Positions 1 to 6,752 are shown, counted from the first letter of the stretch. The stretch is DNA of 13,519 bases from Bacillota bacterium (GCA_009780625.1 WQZR01000022.1:1-13519), one strand, 5' to 3'. Notes: a model not told the origin generated them from the sequence alone. Program-made: numbers and translations.

Positions 1-24
1 AACCAAAAAGGCAATAATAACAAA

Positions 25-1254
25 ATGGAAAAATTTGTTTTGCCTCCGTATAATTTCAATTTCTTTTTGACAGGGGAGAGCGGTTTTAGTTTGTTTATAA
101 GCACGCTCTATGGAGTGCAGATTTTTTATAGAAAAGAATGTGTGGGCGAAATCTTTTTTGATGACGGGTCGCCCGAGGCGACAACCCCTACAAAAATTTT
201 CAACAGACCAAGCAAAACGATTTATTTTTTTGAAAGCACCCGAATAGAATTTCGTTTGCAGAACAACAGAGTTATAGTAGGGGTCGCCGCCCTCGGGCGA
301 CCCATAGACATCACAGTCAAACTTAAAAAAGGGCTAGACAGAAAATTTGATTTAGTCGGTTTTGAATATCAATCAGACACAGTGTATGAATATTTTATAT
401 TTAAAGACATAAAGAAACTAGTTCTGCCATTGATTTATTCGAACAATATAAAAACAATCTCACCAAACTGGCGAGGTCTCGAAGCACTAAATTTATTGCT
501 AAGCATTCTAGTTCAAAAGCCCGTAAGGAAACTTAAAAAAGGGCAGGTTAGAGCAGTTCTGGGCTGGGAAGTCTATAACCCTACTGATTTACAATTCTAT
601 GTGCATTTGCAGTCTATGGCTAAATATTTGGCTTATTTTGGTTATAACTACGAAGTCAAGCCTATTATTATGAATGATTCACTCATAAGAAGTGTAGGGG
701 TCGCACATCTTTGCGACCCGCTCAAGTTTAATTATAATTATCTAATTTCTAAAAAGATTTATAAATTCGAGTATAGGGGTCGACTTCCTATTCGACCTGC
801 TTATATTCCAGAGCAATATCAAGAATATTTCGAAGGTTTCGAATCTCAAGTTGAAAGTGCTTTAAGCACAGATTGTTTTAGTCTTATAAATCAAATTGAA
901 TATAAAAAATTGGAAGTTACAAAAAAAATTTTAAACACAATTTTGGAGTCTGTGAAAACTCATATCAAAAGAAGAACCGCCCCAGAGTATTTGGCAAAAC
1001 GCCTTTTTGTTCTGAGTTTATTTGTTAGGACAATAAAAGAAAAGCGAGGACTGCTTCGCATTGCAACTCTAATCAGAAATCTGCCAGAAAAAGATGGGCT
1101 TCTTTCAACATTTCTTAAGGACGAAAATATTGATATTCTAAAGAACAGAATAGTCTTCACGGTGGAAGAAGCACTAGAATGCGTGGCGATAAAAAATAGA
1201 ACTACAAAAGCGACAAAAACTTCATCTAGGTTTGCAAGTTCTGTGGTAAAATGA
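25..1254 (+). CDS. Unrecognised 409-aa protein carrying four palindromic-repeat inserts
   Basis: I do not recognise this protein. It has no clear signal peptide or membrane helix. The N-terminal ~130 residues are rich in aromatic and beta-type residues, and the C-terminal third (from about residue 275) is helical and basic, ending in a Ser/Thr/Lys-rich tail. Four copies of a ~27-bp palindrome lie inside it (near residues 47-56, 85-94, 224-232 and 250-258), adding Gly/Val/Ala/Pro-type segments such as VGVAALGRP and VGVAHLCDP. The frame stays open for 1.2 kb despite them, so it is probably a real gene tolerant of insertions. The start is uncertain: no stop precedes the ATG within the window and the only purine run (AAAAAGG, 5-11) is 13 nt away, so it could begin upstream. 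It stops 20 nt before proS and is probably the first visible gene of the aminoacyl-tRNA synthetase operon. Confidence 0.7.
   Translation: MEKFVLPPYNFNFFLTGESGFSLFISTLYGVQIFYRKECVGEIFFDDGSPEATTPTKIFNRPSKTIYFFESTRIEFRLQNNRVIVGVAALGRPIDITVKLKKGLDRKFDLVGFEYQSDTVYEYFIFKDIKKLVLPLIYSNNIKTISPNWRGLEALNLLLSILVQKPVRKLKKGQVRAVLGWEVYNPTDLQFYVHLQSMAKYLAYFGYNYEVKPIIMNDSLIRSVGVAHLCDPLKFNYNYLISKKIYKFEYRGRLPIRPAYIPEQYQEYFEGFESQVESALSTDCFSLINQIEYKKLEVTKKILNTILESVKTHIKRRTAPEYLAKRLFVLSLFVRTIKEKRGLLRIATLIRNLPEKDGLLSTFLKDENIDILKNRIVFTVEEALECVAIKNRTTKATKTSSRFASSVVK
165..191 (-). repeat. Palindromic element copy 1, reversed orientation
   Basis: Read on the - strand it starts GTAGGGG and ends GGGCGACCCG, matching the other copies. 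The stem is GGTCGCC-type with two extra bases (AA at 183-184 on the + strand) interrupting one arm. It is translated in the host gene as GSPEATTPT. Confidence 0.8.
277..304 (+). repeat. Palindromic element copy 2
   Basis: It starts GTAGGGGTCGCC. The perfect 8-bp stem GGGTCGCC (281-288) / GGCGACCC (296-303) encloses a 7-nt loop. It is translated in frame as VGVAALGRP. Confidence 0.9.
694..720 (+). repeat. Palindromic element copy 3
   Basis: It starts GTAGGGGTCGCA. The perfect 8-bp stem GGGTCGCA (698-705) / TGCGACCC (712-719) encloses a 6-nt loop. It is 27 bp long, is read in the same codon phase as copy 2, and encodes VGVAHLCDP. Confidence 0.9.
774..799 (+). repeat. Palindromic element copy 4, degenerate
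   Basis: It contains TAGGGGTCGA with a remaining 6-bp stem GGTCGA (778-783) / TCGACC (792-797). It is read in a different codon phase from copies 2 and 3, giving RGRLPIRP. It looks like an older, decayed copy and lies 54 bases after copy 3. Confidence 0.65.
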
Positions 1255-1259
1255 TAACT

Positions 1260-1264
1260 AGGAG
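1260..1264 (+). promoter_or_regulatory. Ribosome binding site that sets the proS start
   Basis: AGGAG lies 10 nt before the ATG at 1275. An in-frame ATG at 1251, overlapping the stop of the previous gene, has no such site. The ProRS family N-terminus also aligns with the 1275 start. Confidence 0.75.
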
Positions 1265-1274
1265 ATTTGTAGAC

Positions 1275-2543
1275 ATGCTAATCACACATTTAGTAGGCGA
1301 GAGGTTTAAAGAAAAGCCAGCAGACGCAACATTCAAGAGCCACGAGTTTCTTGTTCGTGGAGGATACATCAGACAACTTGGAAGTGGGATTTATTCTTTT
1401 CTACCCCTTGGGCACAAGATTATGCAGAAAATCGGAAACATCATTCGCGAAGAAATGAATGCAATTGGCGGACAGGAATGTCTTTTTCCATATGCAATGC
1501 CAAAAGAAGTTTGGGAAGAAAGTGGACGCTATCACACAATCGGCGAAGAACTTGTTAGATTTAAAGACAGAAAAGATTCTGGAATGCTTCTTGGAATGAC
1601 ACATGAAGAACCAGTTGTTCATGGTGTTCGAAGTGAAAATGATAACTACAAAAGATATCCATTTATGGTTTATCAAATTCAATCAAAATTTAGAGATGAA
1701 ATGAGACCAAGAGCTGGTCTTCTAAGAGTGCGTGAATTTACAATGAAAGACGCATATAGTTTTCACACAAGTCAAGAATGCCTAGAAAAGCACTATGAAG
1801 AACAAAGACAAGCATATGTAAATGTATACAATAGATGCGGTATCAAAAAGCTAGTGATGGTTGAGGCAGACGGCGGAGTTATGGGAGACAGCGTTTCTCA
1901 CGAATTTATGAGCGTTAATGATGCAGGTGAAGACACACTTTCAATTTGCCCAGGCTGCAAAAAGGGCTATAACAAAGAAGTTTTGGAAATTAAAAAAATG
2001 GATATGGAAAGATGCGCATGTGGCTCTTTCTATGAAGAAAAACGCGGTGTTGAAATTGGAAACATTTTCCAACTTGGAACAAAATATTCTAAATCAATGA
2101 GCATGACATATCTAGACGAAAACGGAAACAGACAAATTCCTGTTATGGGCTGCTATGGAATTGGACTTGGCAGAATTCTTGCATGTGTTGTTGAGGAATC
2201 AGCAGACCAATTTGGCCCAATTTGGCCACTAAGCATTGCGCCATACGCTGTGCACATTTGCCTAATCTCCGCTAAGGCGGATATAAAAAAAGCAGCAGAC
2301 AAGTTGTACGCTGGTTTGAAAAAGAAAGGCATTGACGTTATTTATGACAACAGAGCCGTAAGTGCTGGTTTTGCCTTTGGTGATGCAGATTTAATAGGAG
2401 CACCAGTTAGAGTGATTTTCGGCGAGAAAGCTTTTGCTTCTGGCGAGTGCGAACTTGTTACTAGAGATAAAAAGATTAAAAAAGTTGTTAAGGTTTCTGA
2501 CATTCAAAAAGAAACTTTGGCACTTCTTCAAGTATTAAAATAA
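1275..2543 (+). CDS. proS: Prolyl-tRNA synthetase, bacterial type without the INS editing domain
   Basis: This cytoplasmic class II synthetase charges tRNA-Pro with proline using ATP. From the 1275 start it has 422 residues. Near the N-terminus are the family segments KPADATFKSHEFLVRGGYIR and GSGIYSFLPLG. Motif 2 is FRDEMRPRAGLLRVREF, motif 3 is GCYGIGLGRIL, and the C-terminal anticodon-binding domain contains DNRAVSAGFAFGDADLIG. Standard bacterial ProRS has about 570 residues, with a ~180-residue INS domain that deacylates Ala-tRNA-Pro between motifs 2 and 3. Here the sequence runs from NDAGEDTLSICPGC to CACGSFYEEKRGVEIGNIF in under 40 residues, so INS is absent and two Cys pairs (CPGC, CAC) remain, possibly binding a metal. 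The longer in-frame start at 1251 is less likely on ribosome-site and family-alignment grounds. serS follows after 16 nt. Confidence 0.95.
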   Translation: MLITHLVGERFKEKPADATFKSHEFLVRGGYIRQLGSGIYSFLPLGHKIMQKIGNIIREEMNAIGGQECLFPYAMPKEVWEESGRYHTIGEELVRFKDRKDSGMLLGMTHEEPVVHGVRSENDNYKRYPFMVYQIQSKFRDEMRPRAGLLRVREFTMKDAYSFHTSQECLEKHYEEQRQAYVNVYNRCGIKKLVMVEADGGVMGDSVSHEFMSVNDAGEDTLSICPGCKKGYNKEVLEIKKMDMERCACGSFYEEKRGVEIGNIFQLGTKYSKSMSMTYLDENGNRQIPVMGCYGIGLGRILACVVEESADQFGPIWPLSIAPYAVHICLISAKADIKKAADKLYAGLKKKGIDVIYDNRAVSAGFAFGDADLIGAPVRVIFGEKAFASGECELVTRDKKIKKVVKVSDIQKETLALLQVLK

Positions 2544-2559
2544 AAGGAAATCAAACAAA

Positions 2560-3804
2560 ATGATAGCATTAGAAATTCTTCGAGAAAAAGAAGGACAAAA
2601 AAAAGTTGAAACCATGCTAAAAAAGCGTGGCAAAAATTATAACCTAAAAGATTTTATAAAAACAGACGAGGACTATAGACAAAGTTCAAAAAAACTAGAC
2701 GAACTTTTGGAAAGAAGAAATATTCTTTCAAAAGAAATCACGCCTGAAGCAAAAGAGCGTGCAAGAAAAATTAAACAAGACATAACAGATTTAAAAGATA
2801 TTGTTAAGAACCAACTTAGACGTAGAGATGATATGTGGAGTTTTATTCCAAACTTTTTAGATGACAGAGTTCCAGAAGGCAAATCAGACAAAGACAACGT
2901 TGTGGTTAAAACATACGGCACACCAAAAAAATTCGATTTCGAGCCAAAATGGCACGACGACTTGTGTATTGCTCTTGATATTTTGGATATCAAAGCAGGA
3001 ACAAAAGTTTCTGGCAGCGGGTTTTATTATTGGAAAGGAATGGGTGCAAAACTTGTTGATGCAGTTTTAAGATTTGCAATGGACACACTTCTTAAAAGAA
3101 ACTTCACACAGTTCTATACACCAATTCTAACAAAGCCAAGCACATTGTTTGGAACAGGCTTCTTGCCGTTTGCTGAAGACCAAATTTTTAATGTTGGAAC
3201 AGACAATTTGGCATTGATTGGAACAAGTGAGCAAACATTGATTGCATATCACCAAGACGAAGTTTTGGACTTAAAAGACAAGCCAAAACTATACACAGCT
3301 CTAACGCCATGTTTTAGAACAGAAGCGGGAAGTTATGGCCGCGACACAAAAGGAATTTTTAGAGTTCACCAGTTCTATAAAGTTGAACAAATTGTGATTT
3401 GCGAACCACAAGACAGCGATAGACTTCTAAACTATTGCCAAGAATCAATCGAACAAATTCTTGAGGCTCTTGAAATTCCATACAGAACAATGATTCTTTG
3501 CGGTGGAGACACAGGAAACGCTTCAAGCATGACATATGACACAGAAGCATGGTTTGTTGGCTACAACACATATCGAGAAGTTGGAAGTGCTTCAAACATC
3601 CTAGAATATCAAAGCAGAAGACTTAATATAAAGTGTAAAAATGAAAATGGAAAACCATATTATGCACACACAATTTCTTCAACTGCAGCGGTTGAAAGAA
3701 CGGTTATTTCTTTGATTGAATACTATCAAACAAAAGACGGCGGAATTGAAATTCCAAGGGTTCTAGTTCCATATATGGGTGGAATTACAAAAATCACAAA
3801 ATAA
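2560..3804 (+). CDS. serS: Seryl-tRNA synthetase, divergent
   Basis: This class II synthetase charges tRNA-Ser (and tRNA-Sec where present) with serine. The start MIALEILREKEGQKKV matches the family N-terminus, with AAGGA 11 nt upstream. Residues ~5-105 form the charged, coiled-coil tRNA-binding arm. The catalytic domain has the TSE serine-site motif (222-224), motif 2 from CFRTEAGSYGRDTKG to VHQF (251-272), the NTYREVGSASN segment (336-346) and motif 3 around R380, followed by QTKDGGIEIPRVLVPYMGG. At 414 residues it is about normal length (420-430). Motif 3 reads SSTAAVERT where bacterial enzymes usually have a small residue (GLAVGRT type) before the Arg. The identity is certain; the divergence could mean a distant lineage or an acquired copy. 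It sits between proS and the nucleotidyltransferase-like gene with short gaps. Confidence 0.94.
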   Translation: MIALEILREKEGQKKVETMLKKRGKNYNLKDFIKTDEDYRQSSKKLDELLERRNILSKEITPEAKERARKIKQDITDLKDIVKNQLRRRDDMWSFIPNFLDDRVPEGKSDKDNVVVKTYGTPKKFDFEPKWHDDLCIALDILDIKAGTKVSGSGFYYWKGMGAKLVDAVLRFAMDTLLKRNFTQFYTPILTKPSTLFGTGFLPFAEDQIFNVGTDNLALIGTSEQTLIAYHQDEVLDLKDKPKLYTALTPCFRTEAGSYGRDTKGIFRVHQFYKVEQIVICEPQDSDRLLNYCQESIEQILEALEIPYRTMILCGGDTGNASSMTYDTEAWFVGYNTYREVGSASNILEYQSRRLNIKCKNENGKPYYAHTISSTAAVERTVISLIEYYQTKDGGIEIPRVLVPYMGGITKITK

Positions 3805-3816
3805 TGGGAGAGACGT

Positions 3817-4800
3817 ATGGCAAAATTAGGAGTTACAAAAGATTTTTTATATAACATCAGTGGACCAAGAAACAGTCAACATTTTTTGGCAGCAAAAAAC
3901 TATTTTGAGTCGCTTCTTAAAACTGTTGTTGCAACAATTGCAGAAAAAAGAGAACTAGATGTTAAAGATTTCAAAATCTATCTTCAAGGGCCATATGAAA
4001 CAGGCATCAATATCGATGCAGAAAGAAACCTAGAAATTGTTGTGGAACTTCTTAAAGACCAAGAAGAAAACATCAAAGAAGTTGGTTTATATAAGCCAAA
4101 AGCTCTAACCGTTGCAAAAGACGCTTTCACAAGAGCCGGAAAAAGAAATCAAGTTTACCAATCGATTTATTCTCTAGAAGATTTCAAAAATGAGATTGCA
4201 AACGAGCTTATGGAAGAGACAAACAACAATCAGATGTTTTTAGAGCCAAAAAGTATAACTTTTCCAAAAACAAAACACAGTTTTCTTGCAGCTGAAATTC
4301 TTCCAGCGTTTTCTTTTGCAAAACTTGAGAGCACAAGCGAGGAAGATATATATTCGTTGCTTATATTCGATGCAGTTTCAAAAAAGCACGTTCTGGCATA
4401 TCCAAAGCTACACGACAAGAATATTTCAGATAAAGACAGGGAAACGGCGGGCTATTTCAAAAGGCTTCTGCGTGCAACCAGAATTCTTAGAACTTTGATG
4501 ATTCAGAATAACATTCTAGTTCCAGGCGAAGCACCGGCGTATTTTGTGGATTGTCTGATGTATAACTTGCCAAAAGAAATCTGGAACACAAAGCCAAATG
4601 CGTCTGAGGCAGAAAATTTGTACTTCATTTATAAAAAAGCACTAAATTATTTAAAGAACTGCAATTTGTCGCTGTTTATGTGTGCGCACGAACAATATAG
4701 ACTGTTTGTAAGAACGAGTGACGGCTGGGACATAACCAAAGCAAGAAAGTTTATTTTGCTTCTAATTTATTTGTGGCAAAATCTTAATTTAGATATCTAA
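3817..4800 (+). CDS. CD-NTase/OAS-like nucleotidyltransferase-fold protein with degenerate active site
   Basis: GGGAG lies 6 nt before the ATG. The 327-residue protein resembles the 2'-5'-oligoadenylate synthetase / CD-NTase superfamily in two places. The first is the P-loop-like segment QGPYETGINIDAERNLEIVV (57-76). The second is the C-terminal helical part AYPKLHDKNISDKD...FKRLLRATRILR...APAYFVDCLMYNLP (194-252), which matches the NYPKxHxxN / FKxxVRxxK / PSYxxECLxYNxP pattern of these enzymes. In family register (GSYxxxTxIxxxxDxD) the Ser is Pro59, the Thr is Ile64, and the two metal-binding Asp are Asn71 and Glu73. The third carboxylate, usually in a (V/A)D(V/L)VPAF-like strand, appears as Glu160 in AEILPAF. 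The protein may therefore be inactive or bind nucleotide without catalysis. No CBASS effector gene is adjacent; it closes the proS-serS operon 12 nt after serS. Family assignment is by pattern recognition only. Confidence 0.65.
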   Translation: MAKLGVTKDFLYNISGPRNSQHFLAAKNYFESLLKTVVATIAEKRELDVKDFKIYLQGPYETGINIDAERNLEIVVELLKDQEENIKEVGLYKPKALTVAKDAFTRAGKRNQVYQSIYSLEDFKNEIANELMEETNNNQMFLEPKSITFPKTKHSFLAAEILPAFSFAKLESTSEEDIYSLLIFDAVSKKHVLAYPKLHDKNISDKDRETAGYFKRLLRATRILRTLMIQNNILVPGEAPAYFVDCLMYNLPKEIWNTKPNASEAENLYFIYKKALNYLKNCNLSLFMCAHEQYRLFVRTSDGWDITKARKFILLLIYLWQNLNLDI

Positions 4801-4831
4801 TAATACTTTCAATAATGTATGTAAAAACGTT

Positions 4832-4859
4832 TTGCGAATAAAATGTATTGTGGTATATT
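4832..4859 (+). promoter_or_regulatory. Candidate sigma70-type promoter in the convergent gap
   Basis: TTGCGA (4832-4837) and TATATT (4854-4859) are separated by 16 bp. The -10 matches 5/6 and the -35 matches 4/6 of consensus. It lies after the last + strand gene and points into the hairpin region, where no coding sequence follows before the terminator. A chance match in AT-rich DNA is possible. Confidence 0.35.
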
Positions 4860-4880
4860 TGAATTAAAACTTTTTATCGC

Positions 4881-4916
4881 CAACTATTCCTAAAAGCTAG
4901 ATTTTAGGAATAGTTG
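4881..4916. other. Perfect 15-bp inverted repeat (hairpin)
   Basis: The left arm CAACTATTCCTAAAA (4881-4895) is exactly complementary to 4902-4916, with a 6-nt loop GCTAGA. No T-tract follows on the + strand (GCAGTATTC), so it is not a normal intrinsic terminator. It could be an mRNA 3'-end stabilising hairpin, part of a small RNA, or a remnant of a miniature element. Confidence 0.85.
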
Positions 4917-4976
4917 CAGTATTCTGAATATGAATAACTATTATTCCCCCTTATAATAAAATCTGTGCACATAAAT

Positions 4977-5004
4977 AAAAACGAGACATAACAACCTCGT
5001 TTTT
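4977..5004. terminator. Bidirectional intrinsic terminator
   Basis: The stem AAAAACGAG (4977-4985) / CTCGTTTTT (4996-5004) has a 10-nt loop. T-rich tails on both strands serve the + strand operon ending at 4800 and the - strand thyX-like gene ending at 5060. Confidence 0.8.
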
Positions 5005-5031
5005 GTTATTTTGTTCTATTAAATCTTCTTC

Positions 5032-5045
5032 CCTCCTGTCGGAGG
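5032..5045. other. Short CCTCC/GGAGG hairpin
   Basis: CCTCC (5032-5036) and GGAGG (5041-5045) pair around TGTC, just downstream of the thyX-like stop. It is short, its function is unclear, and it may be a repeat remnant or part of the 3' end structure. Confidence 0.35.
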
Positions 5046-5059
5046 TTATTCTGTGTGTG

Positions 5060-6241
5060 TTAGATTTTGCGCGTTTCGTTTACGCCCTCTTTGAATCCAC
5101 ATGGGAATTCGCATTTGTATGATTTAAATGTGCAACGGCTGCCCCTTGTATATGATTTAAGTTCTTCAGTTCTTGGGTGTTTTGTTTTTTCTAAGCCTTT
5201 TACATATCTATTAAGCAGATTGTTTGTGTTGTGCATTGTTTCAAGTAGAACCACAGAGCATTTTCTTTCAATCACTTTAAGAAGAAAGTCATCAAAGTTT
5301 CCGATTTCTGTTGCAGTAACCATCATAGCCTGTGGAAACACATCGCGAGCTCTTTTCATATCTTTTTGCCACTGTGCTTCATATTTTGTTCCCACAATCA
5401 GTTCTGGTGTGTAAAACTGTAAATCTTTTGGTTCTGGAATGTAGTCTATTGAATATTTAAGCGTTCTGTGACGATTTAAGTGTAAGAATGTTGCATATGA
5501 AACTGGATATGAAGCAACATACACGTCTCCAAAATATTCTTGAACTTTTCTTGGATTGAATAGTGACAACACTCTTCCCTTTTGATTTCCAACTAAATCT
5601 GTGTCCACATAGCCTGTTTGGTCAAACTGTTTTAGAAGTTCAATAAAATATGGAATTGTTTTTTTAATAAATGTGTTTTTTGTTTTCTCATGTGTTTTGA
5701 TAAAGTCTGAAATGAAGCCGTATACATAGTTAAATTGTCTATATGTCATTGTGTGCATAAATGAAACCAGAGTGAACGAACTTGTGAAATATCTTGCGTT
5801 TTCCATTGCAAGCTTTTCAATTCTCGTTTCTGTGAAGAATTTTTCGTGACCTGGCTTGTTGTATGTCTCTTTGATTTGAGATTTAAAGATTTCTAGCCAT
5901 TTTTCGTATAACTCTTTTTCAATTCCAGCAACTGAGTGAACTGTATATCGTCCACTCTTTACACTGCTTGTCATCCATCTTTCGTTGTCTAGCATAACTT
6001 CAACAACTCTTGGAACGTCTTCTAGATACATAGAAATTGTTAGATGGTCAAAAACGCTATGGTGCCCCATTTTTTTGCAACCAACAGACCTCTTTGTTGT
6101 CTTTTCAATTGGCTCTGCGCGGAGTTCATCAAACGTTCCTTTCATATAGCAAATTCCTGCTGCGTGTCCTCCAAAAATGTCGAATTCTTTCTTTTCTGTT
6201 TTATGATTTGGCATGCTCGTTCCTATAACTTTTACGTTCAT
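5060..6241 (-). CDS. ThyX-like flavin-dependent thymidylate synthase, tandem domains
   Basis: ThyX makes dTMP from dUMP using methylene-THF, FAD and NAD(P)H; canonical subunits are ~220-250 residues and form tetramers. This 393-residue protein appears to hold two ThyX-type halves. Half 1 has HHSVFDH (60-66), then NERWMTSSVKSGRY (86-99), which aligns with the 14-residue signature RHRxxSxNExSxRY but keeps only R88, S96, R98 and Y99, followed by an ENARYF segment (147-152). Half 2 has SYPVSYATFLHLNRHR (244-259), keeping the RHR but losing the S-x-R-Y part, then FPQAMMV (302-308). The C-terminus has three cysteines (370, 377, 381), a possible metal site. AAGGAG lies 8 nt before the ATG. A conventional thyA or thyX is not seen here, so whether this is the cell's working enzyme is unknown. 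The family call is by motif, fairly firm; the activity is inference. Confidence 0.75.
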   Translation of the reverse strand: MNVKVIGTSMPNHKTEKKEFDIFGGHAAGICYMKGTFDELRAEPIEKTTKRSVGCKKMGHHSVFDHLTISMYLEDVPRVVEVMLDNERWMTSSVKSGRYTVHSVAGIEKELYEKWLEIFKSQIKETYNKPGHEKFFTETRIEKLAMENARYFTSSFTLVSFMHTMTYRQFNYVYGFISDFIKTHEKTKNTFIKKTIPYFIELLKQFDQTGYVDTDLVGNQKGRVLSLFNPRKVQEYFGDVYVASYPVSYATFLHLNRHRTLKYSIDYIPEPKDLQFYTPELIVGTKYEAQWQKDMKRARDVFPQAMMVTATEIGNFDDFLLKVIERKCSVVLLETMHNTNNLLNRYVKGLEKTKHPRTEELKSYTRGSRCTFKSYKCEFPCGFKEGVNETRKI

Positions 6242-6296
6242 TTGACTATCTCCTTTGTGTTGTTATTAATATTTAAGTTTAGCATGAATTTAAGAA

Positions 6297-6323
6297 AAAA
6301 GAGCCACCCGTTGTGACTCTTTT
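6297..6323 (-). terminator. Intrinsic terminator after the 131-aa gene
   Basis: On the - strand AAAAGAG plus GTG/CAC pairs with CTCTTTT around a 5-nt loop, with one internal mismatch, and is followed by further Ts. It begins 3 nt after the stop at 6327 and separates that gene from the thyX-like gene. Confidence 0.7.
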
Positions 6324-6326
6324 GAT

Positions 6327-6722
6327 TTACATATCAAAAACTTTTTTGTCCATAATGCGCTCGTCATCGTCACCAAGGCAGCATCCGCCAAAACCTGCAT
6401 AGTGCCCTGCTCTTTCTAGATGATGATATTTTCTTTTGTCTTTTGGCTCAATGAGTTCAAGTTCCGAAATTGCCATTGATATTGCGTTGCTTGTGTCTAG
6501 AGCATTTTTGTCAAAGTAGTTTTTTCTAAAGTTTTCGCTCATTGTTTTTGGAACATACTTTGTGCATAGTCCTTCTTCTTGCATTCCTTTTGTGCAGCTC
6601 TTGAAATTTGACCTTACAATTTTTCTTATTTTTGCATTTGTCTTAAACCTAAGTGCACTTATTTCAACTAGAATATGTTTAAGTGTCACGTCGACATGGT
6701 TTGTTGCTGATTTAGATTTCAC
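6327..6722 (-). CDS. Hypothetical 131-aa protein, orphan
   Basis: I do not recognise this protein. It starts with GTG (6722-6720) preceded by GGGGAG (6730-6735) at a 7-nt spacing, and has its own good promoter and terminator, so it is very probably expressed. The N-terminal half is basic (about 13 Lys/Arg in the first 45 residues). The C-terminal part carries a distinctive GFGGCCLGDDDERIMD segment with a Cys-Cys pair (113-114) and an acidic run; two further cysteines are at 43 and 53. There is no membrane segment or signal peptide, so it is presumably cytosolic. The basic N-terminus could contact nucleic acid, but that is a guess. It is transcribed divergently from glyA. Confidence 0.7.
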   Translation of the reverse strand: MKSKSATNHVDVTLKHILVEISALRFKTNAKIRKIVRSNFKSCTKGMQEEGLCTKYVPKTMSENFRKNYFDKNALDTSNAISMAISELELIEPKDKRKYHHLERAGHYAGFGGCCLGDDDERIMDKKVFDM

Positions 6723-6752
6723 AATATTTCTCCCCGTTGTTTTTAGGTTTTC

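Larger units (their letters stand above)
4866..5008 (+). ncRNA. Candidate small RNA between convergent genes
   Basis: This is the predicted transcript from the promoter-like site at 4832-4859 to the terminator at 4977-5004, about 140 nt. It has no open frame of note. It carries the perfect 15-bp hairpin at 4881-4916. The right arm (GGAATAGTT, 4907-4915) could alternatively pair, with a bulge, with AACTATTATTCC at 4936-4947. It could instead be just the 3' untranslated region of the upstream operon. It matches no RNA family I recognise. Confidence 0.3.

Noticed and set aside
1251..1274. Longer proS start at the ATG overlapping the previous stop
   Set aside because: It has no ribosome site, and the family N-terminus begins at the ATG at 1275, which has AGGAG in front of it.
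2268..2281. TCCGC-TAAG-GCGGA hairpin inside proS
   Set aside because: Only a 5-bp stem in normal, conserved coding sequence (anticodon-binding domain); it does not match the palindromic family and is probably chance.
3817..4800. CBASS anti-phage operon
   Set aside because: The CD-NTase-like gene has degenerate catalytic residues and no effector, Cap2/Cap3 or HORMA/TRIP13 genes beside it; the gene after it is on the opposite strand beyond a terminator.
5067..5414. 115-codon open frame opposite the thyX-like gene
   Set aside because: It is antisense to clearly coding sequence with ThyX motifs and has no ribosome site; the same holds for the other antisense frames in the window.
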